A stretch of DNA of 64,000 nucleotides from Methanosarcinaceae archaeon (GCA_023544565.1 JAMJFS010000009.1:1-64000); one strand, 5' to 3'. Shown: positions 35,663-44,881, counted from the stretch's first letter. The notes: generated by a model not told the origin, from the letters alone. Numbers and translations are program-made.

Positions 35663-36229
35663 ATGCAAATTGAAACCATAATGACAGATTCGTGGAACAT
35701 ATTCAAGAACAATATCGTAGCCTTCATCATAGGCACTTTGATAGTAGTTATAGGATCAATATTTATAATCACCATTGCCCCATTGGTTTATGGCTTGACC
35801 TATATGGCAGTAAGAGGAATGAAAGGTGAAACTGTAGAGATAAATGACGTATTTGAAGGATTCAACAACTTCGTACGAAGCTGGGTATTTGTTATAGCAG
35901 CTGTTATACTCATAACTATAGGTTATATATTTTTAATAATCCCTGGAATAATATTAACAATTTTGATGATATATGCGCTCCCACTTCTGGTCTTGAGAGA
36001 CTACGGTGGAATAGATGCAATAAAAGAAAGCATTAACATAGGTAAAGAGAATTTTACGGACACACTTATCCTGTTCGTGATAATTGTCGTATTAAATGCG
36101 ATCGGAGGCTCAATACCTTTTGCTTTTGTATTGATACTGCCATATACCACAATATGCTACACACTGGCGACTTCCAACCTGATAAAAGAAGCACCAATTG
36201 CAACTACAATTGCCGGTGAGATCGAATAA
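35663..36229 (+). CDS. Multi-pass membrane protein (DUF975/DUF4013-like)
   Basis: The protein has 188 residues. Hydrophobic segments include NNIVAFIIGTLIVVIGSIFII, IAPLVYGLTYMAV, WVFVIAAVILITIGYIFLII, GIILTILMIYALPLLVL and TLILFVIIVVLNAIGG. The YGL...VRGMKGE and LRDYGGIDAIKES stretches recall DUF975/DUF4013 membrane proteins. Function unknown. AATGAGGTGACATTTC precedes the ATG. It converges on the pilin-like locus with 44 bp between stops. Confidence 0.7.
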   Translation: MQIETIMTDSWNIFKNNIVAFIIGTLIVVIGSIFIITIAPLVYGLTYMAVRGMKGETVEINDVFEGFNNFVRSWVFVIAAVILITIGYIFLIIPGIILTILMIYALPLLVLRDYGGIDAIKESINIGKENFTDTLILFVIIVVLNAIGGSIPFAFVLILPYTTICYTLATSNLIKEAPIATTIAGEIE

Positions 36230-36273
36230 ACCGGAATTTTTTCTGTAAAAATATGATGCCGGCTGCAAACTGA

Positions 36274-37752
36274 TCAAACAGTTACAGCCGCATCAAGTTC
36301 ATTTTTTGTAATATGCAAGTATGTAATAGCTCCGGGCATACCATCATAATACAGAGTTAGCGTTGATTCTTCATAATTTACAGGGTCCTGCGGCCCCCCA
36401 TCAATACCGAATATTACAGAACCATCCATCGTAAGAAGTTTCATGTAGTGTTGAGTAAGGTTGTTTAATGATAGGGATGAATTAGGATTACTTTCAATTA
36501 TCAAAAGGTCAGGCAGCGTACTCATTTCACCGATCTGACCCCAAGAGAAATCAGGTTCAGCATAAGCATCATTAGAATTACCGTCCTTATATTCCATAGT
36601 ATAATTATCAGACAAAAAATCAACCGTCGCTGTTTCAGGACTCGTTCCTGTTAATGGAATTGCAGCAATATTTGACCAGCGTTCTATATATTCAGAACCA
36701 GCAGCAGTGTCCTGATATTCAACATCAAGTCTCAATCCTGCAGTTTTATCTAATGTATAAGTTAATGTTTTAGTTCCTGATGATGCAGATATATCATAAT
36801 TTGAAGGATTCAGTCCTTGAGCACCACCAGCAACAAAATTAAAGGAAAAGTTGTAGATTGGTGAAGACATTGTAGAATTGAGCGAACCAACCTTAAATGC
36901 ATCCGTTAGCGTGGATTCTCCCATTGGTGGAATTACATCCAGTTCAATAATAGCAGTATTATTTGCAACATCCACAGTTGCACTGGTATATGTCTGACTA
37001 TTTGCATAATTGGCCCATGCATCATAATATTCGCTCTTTATGTAGATAATGACTTTATCAGCTTCAAGTGGATTGACCCTGTTACCTGCCATTGTAGTAT
37101 TTGGGAATAACACAAGAGGCATATTGCTCGAACTGATAGAAACACCCACATCACCAGTACCGCTCACACCTGACCGTCCATTAATCTTCATAAGGGGAAG
37201 AGTGAGCGTTTCACCATTGTAATGGAATTCAGGAGGTGAGATCATAATTGTGCTGCCTGTTGGATATTTTGACCACACACCGCCACCTTCGTATGCGATA
37301 ATACGATCATCAAGACTATATTCTATACTTCCAAGTGAACAATTAAATTCATTAAAACCGCTTCCACCCACATAAGGTTCCCAACTTCCCCATCTATATC
37401 GGTTATTCATAAAAACGGAATTGGCGGGATTACTAATATCAACAGTGACAATAACTATCTTACTCTCATTATATGCATCCTGATCACCATTAACATTGAC
37501 AGTACCTCCCATAAGTGAAACATACGTGGTCTGGATAGGAGATTCACCAAGAGCCACCTTACTTGTTCGTGAGTCAAAAACCGTAAAAGCCTGCTCAACT
37601 TTTTGTGCCTTTGCCATATCTTCCAATCCATCAAGTGTGGGTACACTGTAAATTAGGAGAGTACTGATAGATAGTATAGTCAAACCTAATATGAGTATAA
37701 TTCCAATAACAGGCGAAACTGCACTTTCTGACCTAAGCATTTTCCAGTTCAC
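36274..37752 (-). CDS. Pilin-like surface protein (DUF7289-like), large
   Basis: The protein has 492 residues from GTG 37752, eight bases after AAGGTG; GTG 37761 and ATG 37740 are alternatives. The N-terminus LRSESAVSPVIGIILILGL is a classic archaeal pilin/archaellin-type start followed by one hydrophobic helix, then a long Thr/Ser/Asn-rich beta ectodomain with several N-glycosylation sites (NNT, NST, NFS, NLT). It is last in a seven-gene minus-strand locus. Its first ~210 residues align in plan with the next gene upstream (VALGESPIQT vs IVFGATPSQS; ISGxGxV blocks), so the two are paralogues. Not a major archaellin by size. Confidence 0.8.
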   Translation of the reverse strand: MNWKMLRSESAVSPVIGIILILGLTILSISTLLIYSVPTLDGLEDMAKAQKVEQAFTVFDSRTSKVALGESPIQTTYVSLMGGTVNVNGDQDAYNESKIVIVTVDISNPANSVFMNNRYRWGSWEPYVGGSGFNEFNCSLGSIEYSLDDRIIAYEGGGVWSKYPTGSTIMISPPEFHYNGETLTLPLMKINGRSGVSGTGDVGVSISSSNMPLVLFPNTTMAGNRVNPLEADKVIIYIKSEYYDAWANYANSQTYTSATVDVANNTAIIELDVIPPMGESTLTDAFKVGSLNSTMSSPIYNFSFNFVAGGAQGLNPSNYDISASSGTKTLTYTLDKTAGLRLDVEYQDTAAGSEYIERWSNIAAIPLTGTSPETATVDFLSDNYTMEYKDGNSNDAYAEPDFSWGQIGEMSTLPDLLIIESNPNSSLSLNNLTQHYMKLLTMDGSVIFGIDGGPQDPVNYEESTLTLYYDGMPGAITYLHITKNELDAAVTV

Positions 37753-37790
37753 TTTTAACACACCTTGTTTCCTTTTTTTCGATCAGACAC

Positions 37791-38573
37791 TTAGTCGACC
37801 GTAACGCTCATCGGAGAATAAATGACATGCACATCAATATTATCAGGAGAATATATCTTTTGCAAATGCACGGTTGTATTTGTATGATCGAAACTCACAA
37901 AATTCATTCCCAGATCATCTGTGTCATTGAGATATCTCTCCCACGCCTTGTAATACTTGCTTTTAATTGTAATATCCACCTGCGATACATTATAATAACT
38001 ATACACAGAAGCCACACCACCATCAGACGTCACGCGTACAAGCCCTACTCCAGATATGCCTGTTGAACCGGATATCATCACCGCAGGTATTGTGAGTACA
38101 TCATCATGCAATACAAAACGAGGTCGCGACACCATAACTGCATCGCCTAATGGATACTGTGCCCATGTACCGGTATCCTCATAACATATATACCGATCTT
38201 CATACTCATTCTGGATCATTCGCATCTGCCTCTCGAACGTATAGGATTCAATAGTCGAATTTAATCCATTCCATGCCTGTACAGTCACATTGATAGCACT
38301 ATCCCCGGTTACTGAAACAAGACCACCATATAACTTCAATTCAACAGACTGTGAAGGAGTAGCACCAAACACTATTTTGTTGATGTTCGCCGTAAGAACT
38401 ATGAAACTCTGCCTGACATTCTCTGCATGGCCTGATTCCTGCATGTGTTCTACAAGCGGAAAACCTGCAACACCGATCACAGCAACCGCTAAGAGCATTA
38501 TTCCAAGTATAATGCTAAAATCAACAACCTCTGAAACTGCATCTTCCGATCTTAGAATTCTTGTCAATTTCAT
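37791..38573 (-). CDS. Pilin-like surface protein (DUF7289-like), small paralogue
   Basis: The protein has 260 residues. N-terminal MKLTRILRSEDAVSEVVDF is followed by helix SIILGIMLLAVAVIGVAG. The ectodomain matches the first half of the 492-residue neighbour: KIVFGATPSQSVELKLYGG, DRYICYEDTGTWAQYPLGD, MISGSTGISGVGLV and IKSKYYKAWERY. It looks like the parent form to which the larger neighbour added a C-terminal domain. It is expected to be cleaved by a FlaK-type peptidase such as that at 18267, but the SED-AVS context is less canonical than KG-Q. Confidence 0.8.
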   Translation of the reverse strand: MKLTRILRSEDAVSEVVDFSIILGIMLLAVAVIGVAGFPLVEHMQESGHAENVRQSFIVLTANINKIVFGATPSQSVELKLYGGLVSVTGDSAINVTVQAWNGLNSTIESYTFERQMRMIQNEYEDRYICYEDTGTWAQYPLGDAVMVSRPRFVLHDDVLTIPAVMISGSTGISGVGLVRVTSDGGVASVYSYYNVSQVDITIKSKYYKAWERYLNDTDDLGMNFVSFDHTNTTVHLQKIYSPDNIDVHVIYSPMSVTVD

Positions 38574-38626
38574 GCGTCTGGATCATTTCCTGTTTTTATA
38601 TATCGTCTATACCTATCAGTAACATC

Positions 38627-39103
38627 TTAATAAACTTCAATTAAATTAGTAGATGGATTGTATAATAAATAATGCTCACCTGCAGCACTGTATATCTTCG
38701 TTGATGAAACTGTGGTTGTCTGTGTAACATAAGGAATCTTGGCTATAGTCTCCAGACGGTCATCCGATCCAAATATGATCTCACTGGTCAGGTTTGAGAA
38801 CTCAACCGAATAATAACTGCCTGCTATCTTATCAGGCAAAGATACTTCATAACGTATTTCACCGATGCTACCTCCCGAACTTAGAGAGACATTAACGATA
38901 GTATCAATGTTCGTGAGCTGAACCGCAATATCGTTACCATGTATTTCAAACTCCGCCCGTAACACCGTATGTTCAGCCTGGTAAAGCATGCCATAGAATG
39001 TCTGCATTATCATTAAAAAAGCGATGACAGTTATTGTAAATGTCAATATGAATCCAATTGATATGGATACTGCATTATCATCGTTTAAGATATCTCTTTT
39101 CAT
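38627..39103 (-). CDS. Minor pilin-like protein (DUF7266-like)
   Basis: The protein has 158 residues. MKRDILNDDNAVSISIGF leads into a helix with TFTITVIAFLMIM and a beta-rich outer part containing YEVSLPDKIAGSYYSVEF. The N-terminal DNAVS motif and hydrophobic helix match the other locus members. The gap to the upstream gene is 8 bp, so it is in the same transcript. Likely a minor subunit of a type IV pilus-like filament; that is inferred from the locus. Confidence 0.75.
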   Translation of the reverse strand: MKRDILNDDNAVSISIGFILTFTITVIAFLMIMQTFYGMLYQAEHTVLRAEFEIHGNDIAVQLTNIDTIVNVSLSSGGSIGEIRYEVSLPDKIAGSYYSVEFSNLTSEIIFGSDDRLETIAKIPYVTQTTTVSSTKIYSAAGEHYLLYNPSTNLIEVY

Positions 39104-39111
39104 GATAACTC

Positions 39112-39972
39112 CTATGGAATGGAAATCGGTGTCGATATATTAATTATTGTCTTTCCTGAAGATGTACTGACGGTAGCATTTGTCATCTTGTACCTGACAC
39201 GTGAAAATGGCGTACTACCAGTTCGGTTTCCTGATATTGTAAAATATCCGAGAGCATTGGTGCCATTCAGGAACTTTAACTTATATGTCTCATTTGCGGT
39301 ATATTCCCCAAGATGGAAATCGAAATTAGCACCATTATCAATTGAATTATTTGTTATGTTCAAAGAGTAAAAGGATGTTGTCCTTTCTTCAATTATCGCC
39401 ATTGATTGGTTTAAAACAGTAATATTTACATTTGTACTATCGTCATACACTTTTACTGACCACAACGAAATATCTGAAACGTTTATTGCTTGGATCGTAA
39501 ACGCATTAGTAGCATTTCCAAGAACGGTTGTATCATATATCTCTATTGAGAATGAATCCGTTGAATTAACATCTGCTATAACAATCCAATCGGATTCGCC
39601 ATCCGAAAGTCCGTCATCTGTAAAATAACCATCATAAAAAGTACTGTTTTGAACATTAAATGATACGCCTGAAAGTGCATACATAGATGCAGCCTTTTTG
39701 TTATAACTGGACATGTACTGATTGAAAAGTGTTTCATTGAATGGTGTTTGGTTCTGTATTGCATAACCATATGCACCACTAAATGCATCGGATGACATCT
39801 GTTTGGCATTTGAGATGTGATAACGATTTGAATCAATACTCGATTCTGATGCCATGTTGCTTGCAAAGATGATATTGTTTAGCATGATAGTTGAAACTAC
39901 AATAGCAAGCCCTATTGTGAATCCGGCTATTAGGATCAGTTGTGCAGAATCATCCATTTTTCTCATTGCCAT
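39112..39972 (-). CDS. Pilin-like protein (DUF7261-like)
   Basis: The protein has 286 residues. AAAAAGGATGT before ATG 39972 supports the start. KMDDSAQLILIAGFTIGLA begins the hydrophobic helix (to about residue 32); the remainder is a Ser/Thr/Asn-rich ectodomain with many Asn-X-Ser/Thr sites. The DDSAQLIL start resembles the larger minor pilins (PilX/PilV type) of haloarchaeal type IV pilus clusters. It is separated from the next gene upstream by 25 bp. Confidence 0.75.
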   Translation of the reverse strand: MAMRKMDDSAQLILIAGFTIGLAIVVSTIMLNNIIFASNMASESSIDSNRYHISNAKQMSSDAFSGAYGYAIQNQTPFNETLFNQYMSSYNKKAASMYALSGVSFNVQNSTFYDGYFTDDGLSDGESDWIVIADVNSTDSFSIEIYDTTVLGNATNAFTIQAINVSDISLWSVKVYDDSTNVNITVLNQSMAIIEERTTSFYSLNITNNSIDNGANFDFHLGEYTANETYKLKFLNGTNALGYFTISGNRTGSTPFSRVRYKMTNATVSTSSGKTIINISTPISIP

Positions 39973-39997
39973 ACATCCTTTTTATCGATCTCATATC

Positions 39998-40618
39998 TCA
40001 CATTCGCCAAAGTATAAGTTTCACATTAATAATATTGTAAAGATCCGTAGTATCATCTATATCAACTATGCCCGTATTTGCCTGAAATGTGGAGGTATTC
40101 CCAATATCAGGATTTGACAATACTACTTTTCTTGAGATGATAACTGCATTGTCAGACGGATCGCCATTATATATGTAAAATATTGATGAGAATCTTCCGG
40201 TATCACTCATATGAGTGAATTGGACATTATGCGCAATTCCGCGCGGAATTGCAATATATGTAAGCATGTCTGTTATGGAACTATTAAGAGTGGAGCTTGC
40301 ATTTGGAGTGTCTGAATAATATGAGGTGCCGTTCCACACATATTCATTACCATTCCAGTTCAATATATCATTTTTCAGGTCTGATCTTTGATCATACTGT
40401 GAATAATCAAGTGCACTTAGCATATCCTGCCCGATTACCTGAAGCTGTGCTTCAATGTGAGCATTTGCGGTCGATGATGTAAGCGGAGTAAGTGATGTTG
40501 CCTGAACTGCAAAAACAATGATCATAACCATAATTGTTGAAGCCATGATCGCTTCAAGGGTGTGCATCTGTGCCAACTGGTCATTTTCTAATCCTAATAA
40601 TATGTCATTGCGGTTCAA
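39998..40618 (-). CDS. Pilin-like protein (DUF7288-like)
   Basis: The protein has 206 residues. The N-terminus NDQLAQMHTLEAIMAST is followed by the hydrophobic MVMIIVFAVQATSL. The Glu at +5 relative to the presumed cleavage site is the assembly residue seen in type IV pilins. The outer part has Asn-X-Ser/Thr sites (NGTS, NASS, NSS). The stop of the upstream gene lies 1 bp away, so the two are tightly coupled. Confidence 0.78.
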   Translation of the reverse strand: MNRNDILLGLENDQLAQMHTLEAIMASTIMVMIIVFAVQATSLTPLTSSTANAHIEAQLQVIGQDMLSALDYSQYDQRSDLKNDILNWNGNEYVWNGTSYYSDTPNASSTLNSSITDMLTYIAIPRGIAHNVQFTHMSDTGRFSSIFYIYNGDPSDNAVIISRKVVLSNPDIGNTSTFQANTGIVDIDDTTDLYNIINVKLILWRM

Positions 40619-40619
40619 A

Positions 40620-41117
40620 CTACCACACCCTTATCGATACGATCCTTTTTTCTGTTACGCCTGTATCAGCATTCATGAAAAGTACGATCCTTTTTGTCTG
40701 TCCAACATTTCCAACAGATGGCAGCACTGCACCAGCCGATTTTATAATACCAGATGATTCATTTTCCATAGTGACATTTACGTCGTAGTCAACATATGTG
40801 CCATCTAACCCTAATGATGTACGAGTACCCCCATAATCTACATTGAGTAATGTGAAGAATGCATCCGTCTCTGTTGAAGTTACAAGATTTGGTACTGCCA
40901 CGTCCCCTGCACTCATGATATTCTCAACAACCAGCGTGGACACCCTATCAGCCAGCAATGTAACTTCATCCGAATTTGATTCGAAAGGAGTGAACAATCC
41001 TGAAATATACTGGAATACAAAAAACATTGCAAATAAGAAAATGGTTATACTGATCAAATAATCGATCGTGACCTGACCTTTGTCATTGGTCTTGTATTTT
41101 TTATATTTCAAACCCAT
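40620..41117 (-). CDS. Pilin-like protein with canonical class III signal (DUF7287-like)
   Basis: The protein has 165 residues from ATG 41117. Signal: TNDKG / QVTIDYLISITIFLFAMF. Cleavage after Gly with Gln at +1 is the textbook archaeal class III signal peptide, with Asp at +5. The ectodomain includes DRVSTLVVENIMSAGDVAVP. First of the pilin-like series behind the FlaD/E-like gene, separated from it by 79 bp. Confidence 0.82.
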   Translation of the reverse strand: MGLKYKKYKTNDKGQVTIDYLISITIFLFAMFFVFQYISGLFTPFESNSDEVTLLADRVSTLVVENIMSAGDVAVPNLVTSTETDAFFTLLNVDYGGTRTSLGLDGTYVDYDVNVTMENESSGIIKSAGAVLPSVGNVGQTKRIVLFMNADTGVTEKRIVSIRVW

Positions 41118-41196
41118 CGTCAAACCCTTGTGAATTAGTTAGTAGATCACATGTGATGCCCTTATGAAAAAACTAACACCTGCGTAGTAAAGCGGA

Positions 41197-43293
41197 TTAT
41201 ATACCATAGATTTCCGTACCTTTCTTTACCCTCTCTATATCTCTTTCAATTATTGATAATTTGTTTTTATCAACCTTGACGCCTGCGAGTTTTTCAATGA
41301 ACCAGATTGATTTCACATGTTCATCCGGATTCAATTTCCAGTCCGGTTTTTCAGCATAATAATTAATGCCTTCTGCATACTGCATAAATTCCAGACGTAC
41401 ATCATCACTTATCCAACCTAATTCTTCATAATAAGATAATATATCAGGCAGGTTATTGCGCCCAACAAGTTCCATTAAAAATTCAAGCCATTCCATGCAA
41501 AGTTTCATGGTCGATGAATTCTTTTCAATATGAGCCAAATGGACATCTTCCCCGAATGATTTATAACTTCCAGCACCTGCTTTTTTGAGTCCTTTTTCCA
41601 CATACTCCGTGACCAATGCCATCTCTTCGAGAAGGGCTGCATTTTCAGACTTAGTTTCATCTTTCAAAAACTTATTTGCTTCATGCGCCTGTGCAATGTC
41701 TTCCATAAGTACAGAGGCAATATTCTCAAACTCTGTAATTCTTTTGGCTGCAATTACCTGATTATTCTCGATTTGAGATGTCTTTGATTCAATGATATTG
41801 ATCCGATCAACTTTTGCATATATATCTTCAAATCTTGCATCATTGCTTTGTGTAGTTTCGTACATCTGCGACAAAAGAGCACCATATGAACTGACCAGCT
41901 CAGAAATATTCTGCTCAATGTTGGACAATCCCTTTTTTAATTCTGTATTGTCGGATTGTATCAATGTCAGAGTATTTTCAAACCCATCCATCCTGTTTTC
42001 AATTGAAGATATCTTTTCCTTTGCAGAATCAAATCCAATCGTTACATCAGAATTAAAATCATCAGCATTTTTATTGATCTCTTTAATTGACTCGTTGGAA
42101 CTTTTCACAGCATTTGAAATATCCTTAATATCATTTACAATCTCATCAAGGAGTGACTTTGAACCTGCGATCTCATCTCTCAGATCATCTACATCTTTTG
42201 CTCTGGCGGGAATCTCAGCAAGAGTTTTAGGTTCTATAGGTTTATCTGAAACCCCTTCAATCGGTTTCTCAATAAGCGACAGAATATCTTTCTTGTTAAA
42301 TTCATCAAATTGTTCTAAAAGTACCTCTTCAGACTCCGGTTCTTTTACTTTCAACACTTCCATTTCTTGCTGTGGAAACGGCATTGGTTTTTCCATTTCC
42401 GGCAGTCCCAGAATTTCAGGAGCTGCATCAAATCTTGGTGCTGTAATAATTGATTTACTGGCTTCTTCATCCCTCAACCGCACTTCCTCAGCAACTTCCA
42501 CTTCCTCGCGCAATTCTTCCATCCTGTCAATCAAACTACCGCCTCGCATGAGGCTTTTAAATATTGTCTTGAATGATCTTGCAATGCCATCCATCATTTT
42601 TTTAGGAATACCATCCTGGAAGGAAGATCTTATAAACGGCTGTGGATGGGAATCAGGAGTGAGAGGAAAAAGTGATGCACCAGAGTCAGGAGTGGGAGGA
42701 AAAAGTGATGCACCAGAGTCAGGAGTGGGAGGAAAAGGTGATACATCAGAGTCCAGAATAGGTGGGAACTGTGATACACCAGAGTCAGGGGTGGGAGGAA
42801 AAGGTGATACATCGGAGTCAGGAGTGGGAGGAAAAGGTGATACATCGGAGTCAGGAGTGGGGGGAAAAGGTGATGCATCAGACTCAGGAGTGGGAGGAAA
42901 ATATGATACATCGGAGTCATTACCCTTTTGATTCGTTTCTTCCGGTTCCTGCCCATAAATTTCAAATGCAGGAGATGTTTTTGGTTCAAATAATGGACGA
43001 GGAGAAGATTTTGAAATGTCACCTTTGTAGGAATCAATCTTTTCAGGCCCGAATATATCATCAGATAATGGAATATCCGCCCCATCATCATCAGCCTCGT
43101 TTTCTTGTATATTTTTAGATAAAGCGTTTATTACCGGGATCTCAGGTGGTTTTTTCAGGTCTATTTTATGAACATGGGTCATCTCTTCTATGGGATTTTT
43201 AACAAGGCCATCATTTAAAACGTCAGAAAATGGGATACCCTCAGACGACTCTTTATCAAAATCCTTCTTTTTATCCCAGGGAATATTACTCAT
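41197..43293 (-). CDS. FlaD/E-domain protein with proline-rich repeat
   Basis: The protein has 698 residues and no signal peptide, so it is cytosolic. Residues ~128-218 hold eight 11-residue units of type SPFPPTPDSDV. The middle (~385-560) is a long predicted coiled coil (SLLDEIVNDIKDISNAVKS, then ENRMDGFENTLTLIQ). The last ~105 residues (MKLCMEWLEFLMELVG, LSYYEELGWISDDVR, SIWFIEKLAGV) match the FlaD/FlaE domain of archaellum motors. It heads the operon of pilin-like genes. It may act as a scaffold at a pilus motor, but the ATPase and platform genes are not in this window. Confidence 0.82.
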   Translation of the reverse strand: MSNIPWDKKKDFDKESSEGIPFSDVLNDGLVKNPIEEMTHVHKIDLKKPPEIPVINALSKNIQENEADDDGADIPLSDDIFGPEKIDSYKGDISKSSPRPLFEPKTSPAFEIYGQEPEETNQKGNDSDVSYFPPTPESDASPFPPTPDSDVSPFPPTPDSDVSPFPPTPDSGVSQFPPILDSDVSPFPPTPDSGASLFPPTPDSGASLFPLTPDSHPQPFIRSSFQDGIPKKMMDGIARSFKTIFKSLMRGGSLIDRMEELREEVEVAEEVRLRDEEASKSIITAPRFDAAPEILGLPEMEKPMPFPQQEMEVLKVKEPESEEVLLEQFDEFNKKDILSLIEKPIEGVSDKPIEPKTLAEIPARAKDVDDLRDEIAGSKSLLDEIVNDIKDISNAVKSSNESIKEINKNADDFNSDVTIGFDSAKEKISSIENRMDGFENTLTLIQSDNTELKKGLSNIEQNISELVSSYGALLSQMYETTQSNDARFEDIYAKVDRINIIESKTSQIENNQVIAAKRITEFENIASVLMEDIAQAHEANKFLKDETKSENAALLEEMALVTEYVEKGLKKAGAGSYKSFGEDVHLAHIEKNSSTMKLCMEWLEFLMELVGRNNLPDILSYYEELGWISDDVRLEFMQYAEGINYYAEKPDWKLNPDEHVKSIWFIEKLAGVKVDKNKLSIIERDIERVKKGTEIYGI
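42640..42912 (-). repeat. 33-bp coding tandem repeat (FPPTPDS units)
   Basis: Eight near-perfect 33-bp units encode the consensus DS(D/G)(V/A)SPFPPTP. Variation is limited to a few positions, implying recent expansion. Length polymorphism between strains is likely. Confidence 0.9.
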
Positions 43294-43369
43294 ATGACAT
43301 CAACTTCATAATTAGAAATGTTAGCATATATAAGAATTATACTCTATTTTATTATATGTTTAATATTTA

Positions 43370-44194
43370 TTAAATGATTGCTCCTTTGTACACAGTCACA
43401 GCAGGCCCTTCCATGAAAACAATATCATTCACTATAGAAATGTTCAGATCTCCGCCTTTTGTGTGAACCCGGATATCACCATCCATACCCTTATGCATGT
43501 GTGCAAGATAAGCGCTAGCTACCGAACCTGTACCACAACTCAGAGTCTCATCCTCAACCCCTCGCTCATAGGTTCTGATAGTTACCTCGCCTTCAGAATC
43601 CACTTTTACAAAATTCACATTCGTACCATTTGGGAATATAGGGTCAAACCTGATCTTTGGTGCAATCCCCAAAATATCAAGATCAAGGTCTTCAACAAAG
43701 ATTACAGCATGTGGAACACCAGTGTTTACCACAGAAACATTATGACCATGCATTACCACATCAATGAACTCATCAGCAGCATCACCTTTTGCAGGAATTT
43801 GTGCACGGGTCTTAAGTGGCTGCCCCATGTTGACCTTTACCCAGAATCCCATATCATCCTTTCGTGTTTGGGCAGAAAGTACACCCGCCATAGTCTCGAC
43901 TGTGGCAGTCCCTACGTCGATGTGACCACTATCAAAAGCATACTTAACAAGACATCGAATACCATTCCCGCACATCTCGGCTTCTGATGCATCAGGTTGG
44001 AACAGACGCATTTTCATGTCTGCCTTGTCTGATCTTGATATAAAAAGAACACCGTCAGCACCAATGCCAAATCGACGGTCGCAATATTTGACTGCAAATT
44101 CCGCCTTGTCGTTATCAGAAACTATTTTATCCATAAACTCATCGATCACAATAAAATCGTTACCATTACCATGAAGTTTTGTAAATTCGATCAT
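43370..44194 (-). CDS. dapF: Diaminopimelate epimerase
   Basis: The protein has 274 residues. It inverts LL- to meso-diaminopimelate in lysine synthesis. Both catalytic cysteines are present: EMCGNGIRC (~75) and LSCGTGSVASA (~218). FTKLHGNGNDFIVID at the start is diagnostic. It is isolated from dapAB (10987-12661), and directly downstream of the hypF relic in reading direction. Confidence 0.97.
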   Translation of the reverse strand: MIEFTKLHGNGNDFIVIDEFMDKIVSDNDKAEFAVKYCDRRFGIGADGVLFISRSDKADMKMRLFQPDASEAEMCGNGIRCLVKYAFDSGHIDVGTATVETMAGVLSAQTRKDDMGFWVKVNMGQPLKTRAQIPAKGDAADEFIDVVMHGHNVSVVNTGVPHAVIFVEDLDLDILGIAPKIRFDPIFPNGTNVNFVKVDSEGEVTIRTYERGVEDETLSCGTGSVASAYLAHMHKGMDGDIRVHTKGGDLNISIVNDIVFMEGPAVTVYKGAII

Positions 44195-44215
44195 ATGAAC
44201 ATGTATTATTCATGT

Positions 44216-44806
44216 TTATATAAGTAGTTCGCGTAAACGCACGCCTGCTGCTACAGCCTGTCTAAAAGATATGCCACCCCACTACTAAGCCCGATAATAT
44301 CGATCCTGCTTTTTTTGGCAGCCTATACGGCAAGTTTGCCACACCCTTTGCAATCGCATCCTCTACAGCATAAGCCAGATTTTACTTAAAATGCGTGCCA
44401 AGTAATTCGTAAACCCCCATACAGGCTGCGCATGGTATCTTCTATCCGATGATTCGGCATATTCGCAATCGCATTCCGGATATATCGCAGTATCCGGCGG
44501 AATGATGGAATTTGAAAAACTGCCCTTTTCACTACCAAGTATCGAAAAATCGGCGAAACCACAATCTTGTGATACGGTAGTTTTGATACCCCCAATGCTT
44601 GATAAGGGAGGGTTTCTAGCAGTCAGATCGCGTAGAAATCTATCAATATCTACCCTGCGCCTTTCAACAACGATTTCTACATTGTTGCCGAGATTTTTTA
44701 CACAACCGTACAGATCGTACTATTTTGCAAGACGGTAGACGAAGGGGTGGAATCTAACACCCTGCACGATTCCGGTTATGTTGATCTTTTTGCATTGAGG
44801 TTGCAT
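44216..44806 (-). pseudogene. hypF: hypF pseudogene (hydrogenase maturation carbamoyltransferase), heavily decayed
   Basis: From ATG 44806 the minus strand encodes INITGIVQGVRFHPFVYRLA, a TAG at 44720-44722, then YDLYGCVKNLGNNVEIVVE and IDRFLRDLTARNPPLSS: the HypF acylphosphatase domain. After a frameshift come ECDCEYAESSDRRYHAQP (the edge of the HypF zinc-finger region), and later fragments in other frames, YAVEDAIAKGVANL, IDIIGLSSGVAYLL and GGISFRQAVAAGVRLRE, which match the HypF C-terminus (SGGVAYN, GGISLGQAVAA). HypF is normally ~750 residues, so most of the middle is deleted. HypF makes the CN ligands of [NiFe] hydrogenases. Confidence 0.85.
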
Positions 44807-44881
44807 CGTAAAAAGGAATAAGACGTTAAATCATTTAAAGATGTTATATTAAGTTAAACAAATCTAAAAAAACAGATTACA

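Noticed and set aside
41792-42931. Long antisense open frame (379 codons) opposite the FlaD/E-like gene
   Set aside because: It is Ser-rich and mirrors the 33-bp repeat of the sense gene; the sense frame has a recognisable FlaD/E domain and coiled coil.
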